From: Australimonas brisbanensis
GTDB lineage: Bacteria > Chloroflexota > Dehalococcoidia > Lucifugimonadales > Australimonadaceae
Length of the DNA stretch: 64,000 nucleotides
Assembly (NCBI GenBank): GCA_038147155.1
Contig: JAYQTA010000010.1
Coordinates: forward strand, 9,797-73,796
Reading direction: 5' to 3'
The notes under the pieces: model-generated
What the model was told of the DNA's origin: nothing
What the model saw: the letters and a program-made list of their open reading frames with translations, nothing else
The model's database searches: none
Part shown: positions 25,946 through 34,652 of the stretch, in pieces
How positions within the stretch are numbered: the first letter of the stretch is position 1
Layout of the letters: the number at the start of each line of letters is the position of its first letter
Made by a program: the position numbers and the translations under genes

Positions 25946-27124
25946 ATGGCCACCCGTTTCAAGAAGGAATTGCTGCTGGCGGACGAGCGCAACCGGGCCC
26001 TCTCGGCCCTGGTGCGCTACGGGCCGCACCTGTTCCTCTCCGGCTCCGACGGCAACCGGGACCTGGACACCAACGCCATCGTTCCGGAGCTGGACTGGCA
26101 GGCCACGCCCCAGTGCCACAACGCCTACGGGCGCCAGGCCCTGCGGCTGGAGCAGGCGGGGTATTCCGGAGAGGCGGCCATCTGGATCGAGAATTTCACC
26201 TCCGGCCAGCACTGGCGGCTGGAGCGCATGGCCACCTGGCCCGACCACTTTGGCGAGGTGGGCCACGCCCAGGCGGTGAGTTTCGGCGCCCAGTCCAAGA
26301 TGGCGGGCACCAACATGCTCACCGCGGTGGTGCAGGGGTTGGACACGGCCATCCCCCGCGAGGTGCTGGTGCCCCAGCCCACGCGCGGGCGCGCCTCCCG
26401 CATCACGCGGGCGGGAGAGTTCACCTACGTCATCGGCGTGCGCGGACGCTCCAATCCCTTCACGGGGGAGGAGGCGCCCGAGGAGACGGACGACCAGTTC
26501 GACGTCGAACTGCTCTACACCTACGAGTGGCTGCGCTCCCACCTGGAAAAGGGCGGCGGCTCGCTGGATGACCTGGTGAGCACCCACGCGGCGCTGCGCT
26601 CCGTCGCGGAGGCGCAGCACTACCGCGAGCGGTTGGCCGAGGTGCTGGGCGGGCAGGTGGGCCTGGCCCCCTACGCCGTGGGCACGCTGCTGGGCGGGCA
26701 CGGGGTGATGGAGATCGGCGGCATCGCCGTGAACCCCGGGGACAAGAAGGAAGTGGCCTGGCTGCCGGGCACCCCCCAGGTGGCCCAGGCGGTGAAGGCC
26801 AATGGCCTCGTGTTCGTGGGCGGGTGCTCTGGCCTGGCCGACGCCAAGAGCGGGGCCGTGGTGCAGGAGCGCTACGGCGATAAGGACGCGCAGGTGGCCG
26901 GGGCGCTGCGGCGGCTGGAGGCGGCGCTGAACCAGTTCGACTCCACCCTGGCCGACGTGCTGCGCCTGGACGTGTTCCTGGACGACATCTACTACGAGGA
27001 CCGGTTCATCGCCGAGGCGTCCAAGCTGCTCGGCCCCGAGCCCCCGGCCATGAACATCATCGGCGTGGACCTGGAGGGCAACGCCGAGGTCGAGGTCTCG
27101 GCCATCGCGGGGTGCGGCGCATGA
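25946..27124 (+). CDS. Two-domain RidA-like (YjgF/YER057c) protein
   Basis: A 392-residue protein with two RidA-type domains. The first (about 1-215) is divergent; the second (about 220-392) is clearer, with VKANGLVFVGGCSGLADA, QVAGALRRLEAALNQFDSTLADVLRLDVFL and EVEVSAIAG. RidA enzymes hydrolyse reactive enamines and imines. A fused pair suggests a dedicated detoxification or hydrolysis step in this cluster. GGGAG precedes the ATG by 6 bases, and the stop overlaps the next start (ATGA). Confidence 0.7.
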   Translation: MATRFKKELLLADERNRALSALVRYGPHLFLSGSDGNRDLDTNAIVPELDWQATPQCHNAYGRQALRLEQAGYSGEAAIWIENFTSGQHWRLERMATWPDHFGEVGHAQAVSFGAQSKMAGTNMLTAVVQGLDTAIPREVLVPQPTRGRASRITRAGEFTYVIGVRGRSNPFTGEEAPEETDDQFDVELLYTYEWLRSHLEKGGGSLDDLVSTHAALRSVAEAQHYRERLAEVLGGQVGLAPYAVGTLLGGHGVMEIGGIAVNPGDKKEVAWLPGTPQVAQAVKANGLVFVGGCSGLADAKSGAVVQERYGDKDAQVAGALRRLEAALNQFDSTLADVLRLDVFLDDIYYEDRFIAEASKLLGPEPPAMNIIGVDLEGNAEVEVSAIAGCGA

Positions 27125-27639
27125 GTGCTGCTCCTGTGGCCCGCTCCGTCTCGTCCGATGCCATCATCGCCGAGCTGGACAGGTTGGGTATCACCCACGT
27201 GGTGTGCATCCCCGACTCGTTCCAGAAGACCGTCATCGCCAAGCTCATGGAGCGCGAGCGCCCGCACTTCTTCATGGTGGCCACCGAGGACGAGGCCATG
27301 GGCGTGAACGCCGGCCTGTACGCTGGCGGGCACAACCCCATGCTGCTGATCCAGAACAACGGCATCTTCGCCTCCATCAACACCATCAAGGCCATCTGCC
27401 TCGACGCCAAGGTGCCCACCTTCATCTTCGTGGGCCAGTTCCAGCGCGACGTCACCAAGCCCGTGGAGGAGAACTCCTCCCGCGCCGTGCGCATGCTGGA
27501 GCCCACCCTCGCCACCTGGGGGGTGCCGTACCTGCGGCTGGAGGGGCCGGACGACCTGCCCAACATCGAGCGCGCCTACCGCACCGCTTGGGAGACCGAG
27601 GGCCCGGCGGTGCTCATCGTCGGCGCGCCGACCAGCTGA
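27121..27639 (+). CDS. Sulfopyruvate/phosphonopyruvate decarboxylase alpha-like subunit
   Basis: A 172-residue TPP-enzyme N-terminal (PYR) domain alone. It matches the alpha subunit of ComDE sulfopyruvate decarboxylase and the N-terminal half of phosphonopyruvate decarboxylase. TEDEAMGVNAGLYAGG holds the Glu that activates TPP, and LIQNNGIFASINTI is the family stretch. The beta domain is the next gene, 45 bp on. It probably decarboxylates a 2-oxoacid, but whether that is sulfopyruvate, phosphonopyruvate or another acid cannot be read from the sequence. Confidence 0.75.
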   Translation: MSAAPVARSVSSDAIIAELDRLGITHVVCIPDSFQKTVIAKLMERERPHFFMVATEDEAMGVNAGLYAGGHNPMLLIQNNGIFASINTIKAICLDAKVPTFIFVGQFQRDVTKPVEENSSRAVRMLEPTLATWGVPYLRLEGPDDLPNIERAYRTAWETEGPAVLIVGAPTS

Positions 27640-27684
27640 CCGATCAGCCCCCCTTGGCCCTGGGCGGTTCGACAGGAGGACGAA

Positions 27685-28245
27685 GTGCAGCGCTCTGAGG
27701 CAATCGACATCCTGGCCCGCACCCGTGAGGGGGCCATCAGCGTGGCCACCATGCAGTCCGTGGCGCCCTGGCACGACGCGGGCCAGGCCGACGGCTTGCA
27801 CCTGGACGCCTCCCAGTGCATGGGTTCGTCCGCTTCGTTGGGGCTGGGCCTCGCCCTGGCACAGCCGGACCGGCGCGTCATCGTGCTGGACGGGGACGGC
27901 TCACTGCTGATGCAACTGGGCTCCCTGGTCTCCGTGGCCGCGCAGGCCCCGGCCAACCTGTACCACTTCGTCTTCGCCAACGGGCGTCACCAGTCCACCG
28001 GCAACCAGCCGCTCCCCGGCCAGGGCCGCTTCGACTGGTGCGCCATGGCGCTCGGCGCCGGGTACGCCCACGCTGAGCGCATCGAGGGCGCCGAGGAGCT
28101 GATTGAGCGCCTGCCGGCCCTCTACGCCACCAAGGGGCCGGTGTTGGTGGAGTTGGTCATCGAGCCGGAGAGCACCGAGCCGCGCTGGGCGGGCGTGCCC
28201 ATGAGCAAGCAGATCGCCGGGCTGCGGGCCACCCTGGCCTCCTAG
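27685..28245 (+). CDS. Sulfopyruvate/phosphonopyruvate decarboxylase beta-like subunit (TPP-binding)
   Basis: A 186-residue C-terminal (PP) domain of a TPP decarboxylase, pairing with the gene before it. The metal-diphosphate motif is GDGSLLMQLG (about residues 72-81) followed by the Asn of FANGRHQSTG. CMGSSASLGLGLALAQP is typical of ComE. GTG at 27685 has AGGAGG 5 bases upstream. Together the two genes should form an alpha/beta active site between subunits. Confidence 0.78.
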   Translation: MQRSEAIDILARTREGAISVATMQSVAPWHDAGQADGLHLDASQCMGSSASLGLGLALAQPDRRVIVLDGDGSLLMQLGSLVSVAAQAPANLYHFVFANGRHQSTGNQPLPGQGRFDWCAMALGAGYAHAERIEGAEELIERLPALYATKGPVLVELVIEPESTEPRWAGVPMSKQIAGLRATLAS

Positions 28246-28265
28246 CCCCTCCCAGGAGACGACCC

Positions 28266-29687
28266 ATGAGCGATGCGGGTTACTGGCGGCTGTCGGCCAC
28301 GGAACTGCTGGCGGGGTACGCCCGGCGGGAGTTCTCCCCCGTGGAGGTCACGTGTGAGCTGCTGGAGCGCGCCGAGCGCCTCAACCCGAAGCTCTCCGCG
28401 TTCCTCGCCATGAACACCGAGGACGCCCTGGCCGCCGCCCAACGGGCCGAGGACGCCTGGCGGGGGAGCGGCGAGCGCGGGGCGCTGTGCGGGGTGCCCG
28501 TCTCCGTCAAAGACTCCATCGAGGTGGCGGGCATGCCCACCACCTACGGCTCGCTTGCCTTCAAGGACAACCGCCAACCCGACGCCGAGCTGGTGCGCCG
28601 CCTGCGCCGTGAGGGGGCCGTCATCACCGGCAAGACCAACCTGCCGGAGTTCGCCCTGCACGCCGGGGTGGACAACCGCATCAGCCCCCACGGGCGCAAC
28701 CCGTGGAACCTGGCGCACACCTGCGGCGGGTCATCGGGCGGCGCGGGCTCGTCCGTGGCCGCGGGCATCGGCCCCATCGGCATCGGCACCGACTCCGGCG
28801 GCTCCATCCGCATGCCCGCCGCCCTCAACGGCATCTACGGCATCAAGCCCACCTACCAGCGCATCCCCGCGGTGCAGGCATGGCGCGCCGCCCCCGGACG
28901 CTCACACAACGGCCCCATGACCCGCACCGTGCGCGACTCCGCCCTGCTGCTCCAGGCCATCGGCGGGTACGACCCGCGCGACCCCGAATCGCGCCACCAC
29001 CCCACCGACTACCTGGCCTTCGACCAGGGCGACCTGCGCGGGCTGCGCGTGGCCGTCTCCACCGATTTCGGCAAGGGCTTCCCCATGGACGCCGAGGCCG
29101 TGGCCTTCGTGAAGGAGGCCGCCGCGCTGCTGGAGCGCATGGGGTGTGAGGTGCGCGAGGCGCACCCGCCCACCATGGACGAACCGGAGGAGCTGGAGCC
29201 GGGCGTGTGGGCGTACGCAGGCGATCACTTCGCTGCCGCCGAGGCCATGCTGCCCGACTTTATCAACAAGCACCTGGACGAACTGGGCCCGCACGCGCGC
29301 CCCATCTACGAGAAGGGCCCTATCGCCAAGGCCTGGCAGTCGCGACGCATCGTGCGGCGCAACCGGGCCTACGGCGCGGCGGTGCAGGTGTGGTTCCGCG
29401 ACCACGACCTGCTCCTGTGCCCCACCATGGGCCCGGCGCAGACCGTGGAGCAGGCCGCCGAGGTGCGTCAGCGCTCCGGCCCGCCGCAGTCGTTCAACGT
29501 GCCCTTCAACCACGCCTACAACCCGGCGGCCGCCGTGCCCTTCGGCTTCCACTCCAACGGCCTGCCGCTGGCCGTGCAGTTGGTGGGCCGCCTGGGTGAC
29601 GACGTGGGCGTGCTGCGCGCCTCGGCCGCCATCGAGGCCGCCCGGCCCTGGGGCCACCGCTGGCCAGACCTGGCGGAGCAGGCGTAG
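28266..29687 (+). CDS. Amidase signature family protein
   Basis: A 473-residue amidase. The Ser-cisSer-Lys triad is visible: Lys82 in VPVSVKDS, the cis-Ser in CGGSSGG (153-159), and nucleophile Ser180 in GTDSGGSIRMPA. The C-terminal PFNHAYNPAAAVPFGFHSNGLPLAVQLVG is conserved. It hydrolyses an amide of unknown structure. GAGACGACCC precedes the ATG, and the gene lies 20 bp after the decarboxylase beta gene. It is not GatA: no GatC or GatB is nearby and the middle region is short. Confidence 0.85.
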   Translation: MSDAGYWRLSATELLAGYARREFSPVEVTCELLERAERLNPKLSAFLAMNTEDALAAAQRAEDAWRGSGERGALCGVPVSVKDSIEVAGMPTTYGSLAFKDNRQPDAELVRRLRREGAVITGKTNLPEFALHAGVDNRISPHGRNPWNLAHTCGGSSGGAGSSVAAGIGPIGIGTDSGGSIRMPAALNGIYGIKPTYQRIPAVQAWRAAPGRSHNGPMTRTVRDSALLLQAIGGYDPRDPESRHHPTDYLAFDQGDLRGLRVAVSTDFGKGFPMDAEAVAFVKEAAALLERMGCEVREAHPPTMDEPEELEPGVWAYAGDHFAAAEAMLPDFINKHLDELGPHARPIYEKGPIAKAWQSRRIVRRNRAYGAAVQVWFRDHDLLLCPTMGPAQTVEQAAEVRQRSGPPQSFNVPFNHAYNPAAAVPFGFHSNGLPLAVQLVGRLGDDVGVLRASAAIEAARPWGHRWPDLAEQA

Positions 29688-29690
29688 GGG

Positions 29691-30545
29691 CTAGCCCCCG
29701 CCGAAGGCCTTGCGCCAGGCGGCGTGCTCCGGCGTGGCGGTGGCGATGCCCTGCACCTCCGGTGCGGGCTGGGCAGCAGGGTCGTCGGCCTCACCCGCCC
29801 CCTGGCGGGCCATCACCGTCTGCACCGCGCCCACGTACGCGCCGAAGGACGCATGCCCGCGCAGCACCAGGCGCACGCCGTAGGTCGCCAGCAATGCGTT
29901 GGTGAGGGCGGCGGGGGTGGTGCCCAGCATGAAGGGCAGGTCCGTGGCGGCGCGCATGGCGGCCAGCTGCTCCTCGGTGCGGATGCCCATGAGGAAGATG
30001 CCGTCCACCCCCGTGGCAGCGTAGGCGGACACGCGCGCGGCGGTCGCCTCGATGCCCTCGTGGTTCAGCGCGTGGGTGCGGCCCAGGATGACCGTGGACG
30101 GGTCGCGCCGCGCCGCCACGCCCGCACGCAGCTTGTCCACCATCTCCGTGGTGGAGATGAGCTCCTCACCCTTGGCCCCGTAGCGGGGCGGCAGGGCCGT
30201 GTCCTCCAGGGTGAAGCCCGCGGCGCCCGCGTCCTCCAGCTCGCGCACGGTGCGCATGGCGTTCAGCGCGTTGCCGTAGCCGTTGTCCGCGTCCACCAGC
30301 AGCGCCACGTCGCACGCGCGGGAGATGCGCCGCACCTGGTCCGCCAGCTCGGTGAGGGTGATGACGCCCACATCGGGCGCGCCCAGCACCACTGCGGCGG
30401 CCACCGACCCGCCCAGCATGCCGATGCCCAGGCCCGCAGCCTCGGCCAGTCGGCCGGAGATGGGGTCGAACACCGACGCAGGGCGCACGCACGCATCGCC
30501 CGACAGCACCGCCCGCACTCGTTCGCGCCGCTCCGTTGCCGTCAT
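29691..30545 (-). CDS. Isocitrate lyase/PEP mutase family protein
   Basis: A 284-residue ICL/PEPM-superfamily TIM barrel. The metal site is DADNGYGNALN and the signature loop is LEDTALPPRYG. The loop lacks the Cys of (methyl)isocitrate lyases (KKCGH) and the K-x-N-S of PEP mutase, so a 2-oxoacid decarboxylase, acetylhydrolase or another C-C or P-C lyase is possible. The ATG at 30545 has GGAGGGTGAC directly upstream. It is convergent with the amidase, 3 bp apart. Proximity to the ComDE-like pair is suggestive but not proof of a shared pathway. Confidence 0.78.
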   Translation of the reverse strand: MTATERRERVRAVLSGDACVRPASVFDPISGRLAEAAGLGIGMLGGSVAAAVVLGAPDVGVITLTELADQVRRISRACDVALLVDADNGYGNALNAMRTVRELEDAGAAGFTLEDTALPPRYGAKGEELISTTEMVDKLRAGVAARRDPSTVILGRTHALNHEGIEATAARVSAYAATGVDGIFLMGIRTEEQLAAMRAATDLPFMLGTTPAALTNALLATYGVRLVLRGHASFGAYVGAVQTVMARQGAGEADDPAAQPAPEVQGIATATPEHAAWRKAFGGG

Positions 30546-30655
30546 GTCACCCTCCGCCCGTCTCAGGCTGTGCCACGGCACGCTACCATGATGGCCCGCC
30601 CACCCGGTAGGATAGGCCAACACATCACACCCGCGCCCCGGTGCATCTGAGAGAC

Positions 30656-31636
30656 ATGACCACCCCTGACCACGCCGTGGTGACCCACGGCCTGCGCCGC
30701 CGCTTCGGCGACAACGAGGCTGTCGCTGGCATAGACCTGGCGGTCGCCACCTCGGAGATCTACGGCTTCCTGGGCCCCAACGGGGCGGGCAAGTCCACCA
30801 CCGTGCGCATGCTCACCACGCTGCTCATGCCCACCGGCGGCTCGGCCACCGTGGCGGGGTGCGATGTGGTCTCGGATCCGGTGGGCGTGCGTCTGCGCAT
30901 CGGCGCGGCGCTCCAGGACGCGGCGCTGGACCCCAAGCAGACGGGGCTGGAGCTGCTGCGCCTCCAGGGGCGGTTGTACGGGCTGAGCGAGCGGGACATC
31001 AACGCCCGCATCGCGGACCTGTCCTCCCTGGTGGACATCGGTGATGCCATGCGCCAGCAGATACGCACCTACTCCGGCGGTATGAAGCGCCGGCTTGACC
31101 TGGCCGCCTCGCTGATGCACAACCCCCAGGTGCTCTTCCTGGACGAGCCCACCACGGGCCTCGACCCCCTCTCCCGCAACCGGGTGTGGGAGGAGGTACG
31201 CCGCATCAACCGGGAGCTGGGCGTGACCATCTTCCTGACCACCCAGTACCTGGAGGAGGCGGACGTGCTGGCTGACCGGGTGGGCATCATCAGCCACGGG
31301 CGCCTCGCCGCCGAGGGCACGCCCGCCGCGCTCAAGCGGGCCATCGGGGCCGACGTCATCATCGCCCGGGTTGACGGCAACCCGGAGGATGCCGCCGCCG
31401 CCGTGCGCGGCATGCAGCCGGTGGAGGGGGTGGAGGCCTACGGCGATGAGCTGTCCATACGCGTCAGCCAGGGTGCGGCCATGCTCTCTGCGGTGGCGCT
31501 GGCGCTGTCCGGTGCCAACGTTCACGTGCGTGAGCTGACCCTGCGCACCCCCACGCTGGATGACGTGTTCCTCTCCGTCACCGGTGCGCACCTGAGCGAT
31601 GACGAGGCACCGGCGGCGCAGGAGGCGGAGCGATGA
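30656..31636 (+). CDS. ABC transporter ATP-binding protein (DrrA type)
   Basis: A 326-residue ATPase of the daunorubicin-resistance/ABC-2 export group. Walker A is GPNGAGKSTT, signature YSGGMKRRLDLAA, and Walker B VLFLDEPTTGLDP, all intact. A C-terminal extension of about 80 residues (from IGADVIIARVDGNPEDA) is typical of DrrA. The ATG at 30656 has only a weak site (GAGAG). It overlaps the permease gene by 4 bp, forming a two-gene exporter; the exported compound is unknown. Confidence 0.9.
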   Translation: MTTPDHAVVTHGLRRRFGDNEAVAGIDLAVATSEIYGFLGPNGAGKSTTVRMLTTLLMPTGGSATVAGCDVVSDPVGVRLRIGAALQDAALDPKQTGLELLRLQGRLYGLSERDINARIADLSSLVDIGDAMRQQIRTYSGGMKRRLDLAASLMHNPQVLFLDEPTTGLDPLSRNRVWEEVRRINRELGVTIFLTTQYLEEADVLADRVGIISHGRLAAEGTPAALKRAIGADVIIARVDGNPEDAAAAVRGMQPVEGVEAYGDELSIRVSQGAAMLSAVALALSGANVHVRELTLRTPTLDDVFLSVTGAHLSDDEAPAAQEAER

Positions 31637-32424
31637 GCACCCCAACGGCGGTGCGGGCGCGGCGGGCTGGGTTCTGGCGTGACGTGTGGGCGCTGGGGCG
31701 CCGGGCGCTCCGCGGCATCCCGCGCGACCCGGAGTCGGTCTTCCCTGCGCTCATCATCCCCGTCTTCTTCTTCACGGTGAACGTGGGCGCGCTCCAGGAC
31801 GTGGCCGAGGGGATGCCTGGCGTGGACTACAAGGCGTTCCAGCTGCCCGTGGCCATCCTCTTCGCCGTCACCGGCGTCTCCCGCTCCAACGTGCTGGTGC
31901 TGGACATCCAGGGCGGCTACTTCGACCGCCTTGCCCTCACCCCGGTGAACCGCCTCGCCATGCTCCTGGGGTTCATGGTGGCCGACGTGGCCCTGGTCCT
32001 GGCGCTGATGACCCCGGTGGTGCTGCTGGGGTTGGCGCTGGGCGTGGGCTTCGAGACGGGCGTGCTGGGCGTGTTGGCCTTCCTCGGCCTGGGGGCGGTG
32101 TGGGCGCTGGTGTACAACGGCTTCCCGTACGCCATCGCCCTCAAGACGGGCAACCCCGCAGCGGTGAACTCCTCCTTCCTGCTGTTCTTCCCGGTGCTGT
32201 TCCTGGCGCCGGTGTTCCTGCCCCGCGAGGTGATGACCGGCTGGATGGGCACCGTGGCGGGCTACAACCCCACCACCTACATGCTGGAGGGGATGCGCTC
32301 GCTCATCACCGGCGGGTGGGACGCCGGTGCCATCGCGGGCGGTGCTGCCGCCATCGCCGCCATCGGCGTGGTCAGTATCCCGCTGGCGCTCTGGGCGCTG
32401 CTGGGCCGCGTGCGCCGGGCATAA
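31633..32424 (+). CDS. ABC-2 type permease (DrrB-like)
   Basis: A 263-residue integral membrane protein with six predicted helices. It partners the ATPase directly upstream (4-bp overlap, ATGA). The N-terminal amphipathic region GIPRDPESVFPALIIPVFFF and the later NPTTYMLEGMRSLI are characteristic ABC-2/DrrB segments. The complex should export hydrophobic compounds or lipids. Confidence 0.88.
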   Translation: MSTPTAVRARRAGFWRDVWALGRRALRGIPRDPESVFPALIIPVFFFTVNVGALQDVAEGMPGVDYKAFQLPVAILFAVTGVSRSNVLVLDIQGGYFDRLALTPVNRLAMLLGFMVADVALVLALMTPVVLLGLALGVGFETGVLGVLAFLGLGAVWALVYNGFPYAIALKTGNPAAVNSSFLLFFPVLFLAPVFLPREVMTGWMGTVAGYNPTTYMLEGMRSLITGGWDAGAIAGGAAAIAAIGVVSIPLALWALLGRVRRA

Positions 32425-32466
32425 CACCTACTGTGCCAGGCGGCCCAGTGGGTGTAGGCTCCGGCG

Positions 32467-33363
32467 GTGCTCGGCATCCTCTACAGCGTTCTGTCCGCCT
32501 TCACCTTCTCGCTGAACATGGCGCTGGTGCGCCGCGGCGTGACCACGGCCACGCCCGGCCAGGCAGCGCTGGTCACGGTGGTGTTCGGCGTGCCGCTCTT
32601 CCTGGTGTCGGCGGCGGCCACGGGCCAGTTGCTGCACTGGGACGCCATCGACGCCGGTGGCTACTGGCTGCTGGCCGTGGCGGGGGTGATTCACTTCGTC
32701 ATCGGCCGCTACGGCAACTACCGGGGCTTGCGGGCCATCGGCGCCAACCGCATGCAGGTGATGCAGACCCTCTCCATCCCCATCACCATCATCGTCGCCA
32801 TGTGGTGGCTGGATGAGGAGGTCACCGGCCTCATGTGGGCGGGCATCGTCCTCATCATGGTGGGCCCGCTCATCATGACCCAGCGCCGGGGCCCGCAGCC
32901 CGCCAGGGGCGCCGGGGGCTTCACTCCCAAGATGGCGGAGGGCTTCTTCTGGGGGCTGGTGGCCTCCTTCGGCTACGGGGCCTCGCCCCTGCTGGTGCGC
33001 GCCGCGCTGGAGGGGAACAACCTGGGCATCTACGGCGGATTCGTCTCCTACGCCGCCGCCGCCATCGTCCTCATCGCCTACACCCTCATCGCCCCCGGCA
33101 AGCGGGCAGAGGCGCGCGCCATCGACCGGGGCGCGCTGCGCCTGTTCATGACCGGCACCGTCTCGGTGTTCCTGGCCCAGCTCTTCCGCTACATGGCCCT
33201 GGGCATCGCCCCTGTCTCCCTGGTGACGCCGCTGATGCGCACCGGCTCCCTGTTCACCCTGGGCCTCTCGTGGGGCATGAACCGGAGCATGGAGTCGTTC
33301 ACCCTGCCGGTGCTCACCGGCGTGGCCCTGTCCCTCGCGGGGGCGGTGCTGCTGGCGCTCTAG
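32467..33363 (+). CDS. EamA/DMT family transporter
   Basis: A 298-residue protein with ten hydrophobic segments in two five-helix repeats (split near residue 145). Typical DMT features are LRAIGANRMQVMQTLSIPITIIVA and GIAPVSLVTPLMRTGSLF, each ending a repeat. The family exports or imports small metabolites; the substrate is unknown. The start is GTG at 32467 with no strong ribosome site. It is convergent with the MFS gene by a 4-bp overlap. Confidence 0.8.
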   Translation: MLGILYSVLSAFTFSLNMALVRRGVTTATPGQAALVTVVFGVPLFLVSAAATGQLLHWDAIDAGGYWLLAVAGVIHFVIGRYGNYRGLRAIGANRMQVMQTLSIPITIIVAMWWLDEEVTGLMWAGIVLIMVGPLIMTQRRGPQPARGAGGFTPKMAEGFFWGLVASFGYGASPLLVRAALEGNNLGIYGGFVSYAAAAIVLIAYTLIAPGKRAEARAIDRGALRLFMTGTVSVFLAQLFRYMALGIAPVSLVTPLMRTGSLFTLGLSWGMNRSMESFTLPVLTGVALSLAGAVLLAL

Positions 33364-34652
33364 GGCGCAGGCGCTGCGGGCTTCTTGGTGGGCTGGCGCG
33401 CGGCCAGCAGCGAGAGCGCGACGACGCACTGGGTCACCAGGAAGATGGACAGCGCCACGGTGTAGGAGCCGGTGGCGTCCTTGAGCCAACCCGCCATCAG
33501 CGGCCCGAAGGCGCCCACGGGCGCGGAGATCATCTGGGTGTAGCCCCGGATCGACCCCAGGTAGCGCCGGCCGAAGTAGTTGGCGAAGAGCACCGTCTGC
33601 GCGATGGTCCATCCGCCCGTGCCCAGCCCGAACAGCAGGGCGAAGGCCACGGCCATTGGCAGGTTGTCTGCCACGATGAGCAGCGCCATGGACACCCCGG
33701 AGAAGAGCGTGGCTGCGATGGTGCCCCAGCGCACGTGCCAGCGATCCATCACCGCGCCCCACGCCAGGGCGGAGAGCGCCGCCGTCCCCGCGAACAGGAA
33801 CACGAAGATGCCCGCGAACCCGCCACCCACGCCCCGATCTTGGAGCGAGGCCACGGCGTGCAGGTTCACCGCCGTCTGGGCGAACACCACGGTCATGGAG
33901 GCGATGGTCAGCAGCCAGAAGGCCACCGTCCGGCGCGCCTCCGGGAGTGTCCATGAGGCGGCCAGATCCCGTGCGGCTGCATTGCCGGGGGCTGCCGCGG
34001 CCTCGGCGCTGTCCCCGTCGGGGTGGAGGCCGAAGTCCTCCGGGCGCCGGCGGATGAACAGCCAGCCCGGTATCACCACCAGCAGGAAGACCACGATGGC
34101 CAGGAACGCGTAGGCGTGCCGCCACGACAGGTAGACCACGATGGGGGTGATGAACAGGGGGAAGACGGCCTGCCCCGTGCGCAGGCCGATACCCAGGAAG
34201 CTCGCCGCGCGAGCGCGCTTGCGCACGAACCAGTTGGCCACCGCGACGCTGGTGCCCAGATTGATGCCCGCGAGGGCGGCGGTGCGCCCCACGCCGAAGA
34301 AGAGCCAGAACTGCCAGACCTCCTGCATCAGGGCCAGGCCCACCAACACTCCGGTGACCACCATGCCGGCCACCACCACGGCGGAGCGCGCACCGGCTCG
34401 GTCCAGCTGGCGGCCCACCACCACGCTGATCAGCGAGCCGAAGAGGGAGCCCAGGGTGAAGGCGATGGAGATCTCCCCCCGCGACCAGCCCATGTCGTCG
34501 CCGATGGGCTTGACGAATACGGAGAGCACCGGCCCGTACATGGGCACCTGCGCGAAGGAGACCAGCACCGAGGTGGCCACCACGCCCCAGCCGTAGAAGG
34601 CCCGCTTGAAGGGCCAGAGTGCGGGGATGCGCTCGAAGGGGGGTGTGCTCAC
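33360..34652 (-). CDS. MFS transporter (tandem pair, downstream member)
   Basis: A 430-residue, 12-helix carrier of the monocarboxylate/oxalate-formate type (FYGWGVVATSVLVSFAQ, GRQLDRAGAR). It is the sister of the next gene upstream: both share LWPFK, YGW, MYGPV and FVKPI-x-DD-x-GWS, so they arose by tandem duplication. The start is GTG at 34652, overlapping the upstream stop by 4 bp, with GGGAGAG 4 bases upstream. It is the last gene of the gdhA operon; an organic-acid or amino-acid-derived substrate is inferred. Confidence 0.85.
   Translation of the reverse strand: MSTPPFERIPALWPFKRAFYGWGVVATSVLVSFAQVPMYGPVLSVFVKPIGDDMGWSRGEISIAFTLGSLFGSLISVVVGRQLDRAGARSAVVVAGMVVTGVLVGLALMQEVWQFWLFFGVGRTAALAGINLGTSVAVANWFVRKRARAASFLGIGLRTGQAVFPLFITPIVVYLSWRHAYAFLAIVVFLLVVIPGWLFIRRRPEDFGLHPDGDSAEAAAAPGNAAARDLAASWTLPEARRTVAFWLLTIASMTVVFAQTAVNLHAVASLQDRGVGGGFAGIFVFLFAGTAALSALAWGAVMDRWHVRWGTIAATLFSGVSMALLIVADNLPMAVAFALLFGLGTGGWTIAQTVLFANYFGRRYLGSIRGYTQMISAPVGAFGPLMAGWLKDATGSYTVALSIFLVTQCVVALSLLAARQPTKKPAAPAP

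Noticed and set aside
28266..29687. GatA subunit of the tRNA amidotransferase
   Set aside because: No GatC or GatB gene is adjacent, and the neighbours are catabolic; the general amidase family is a better fit.
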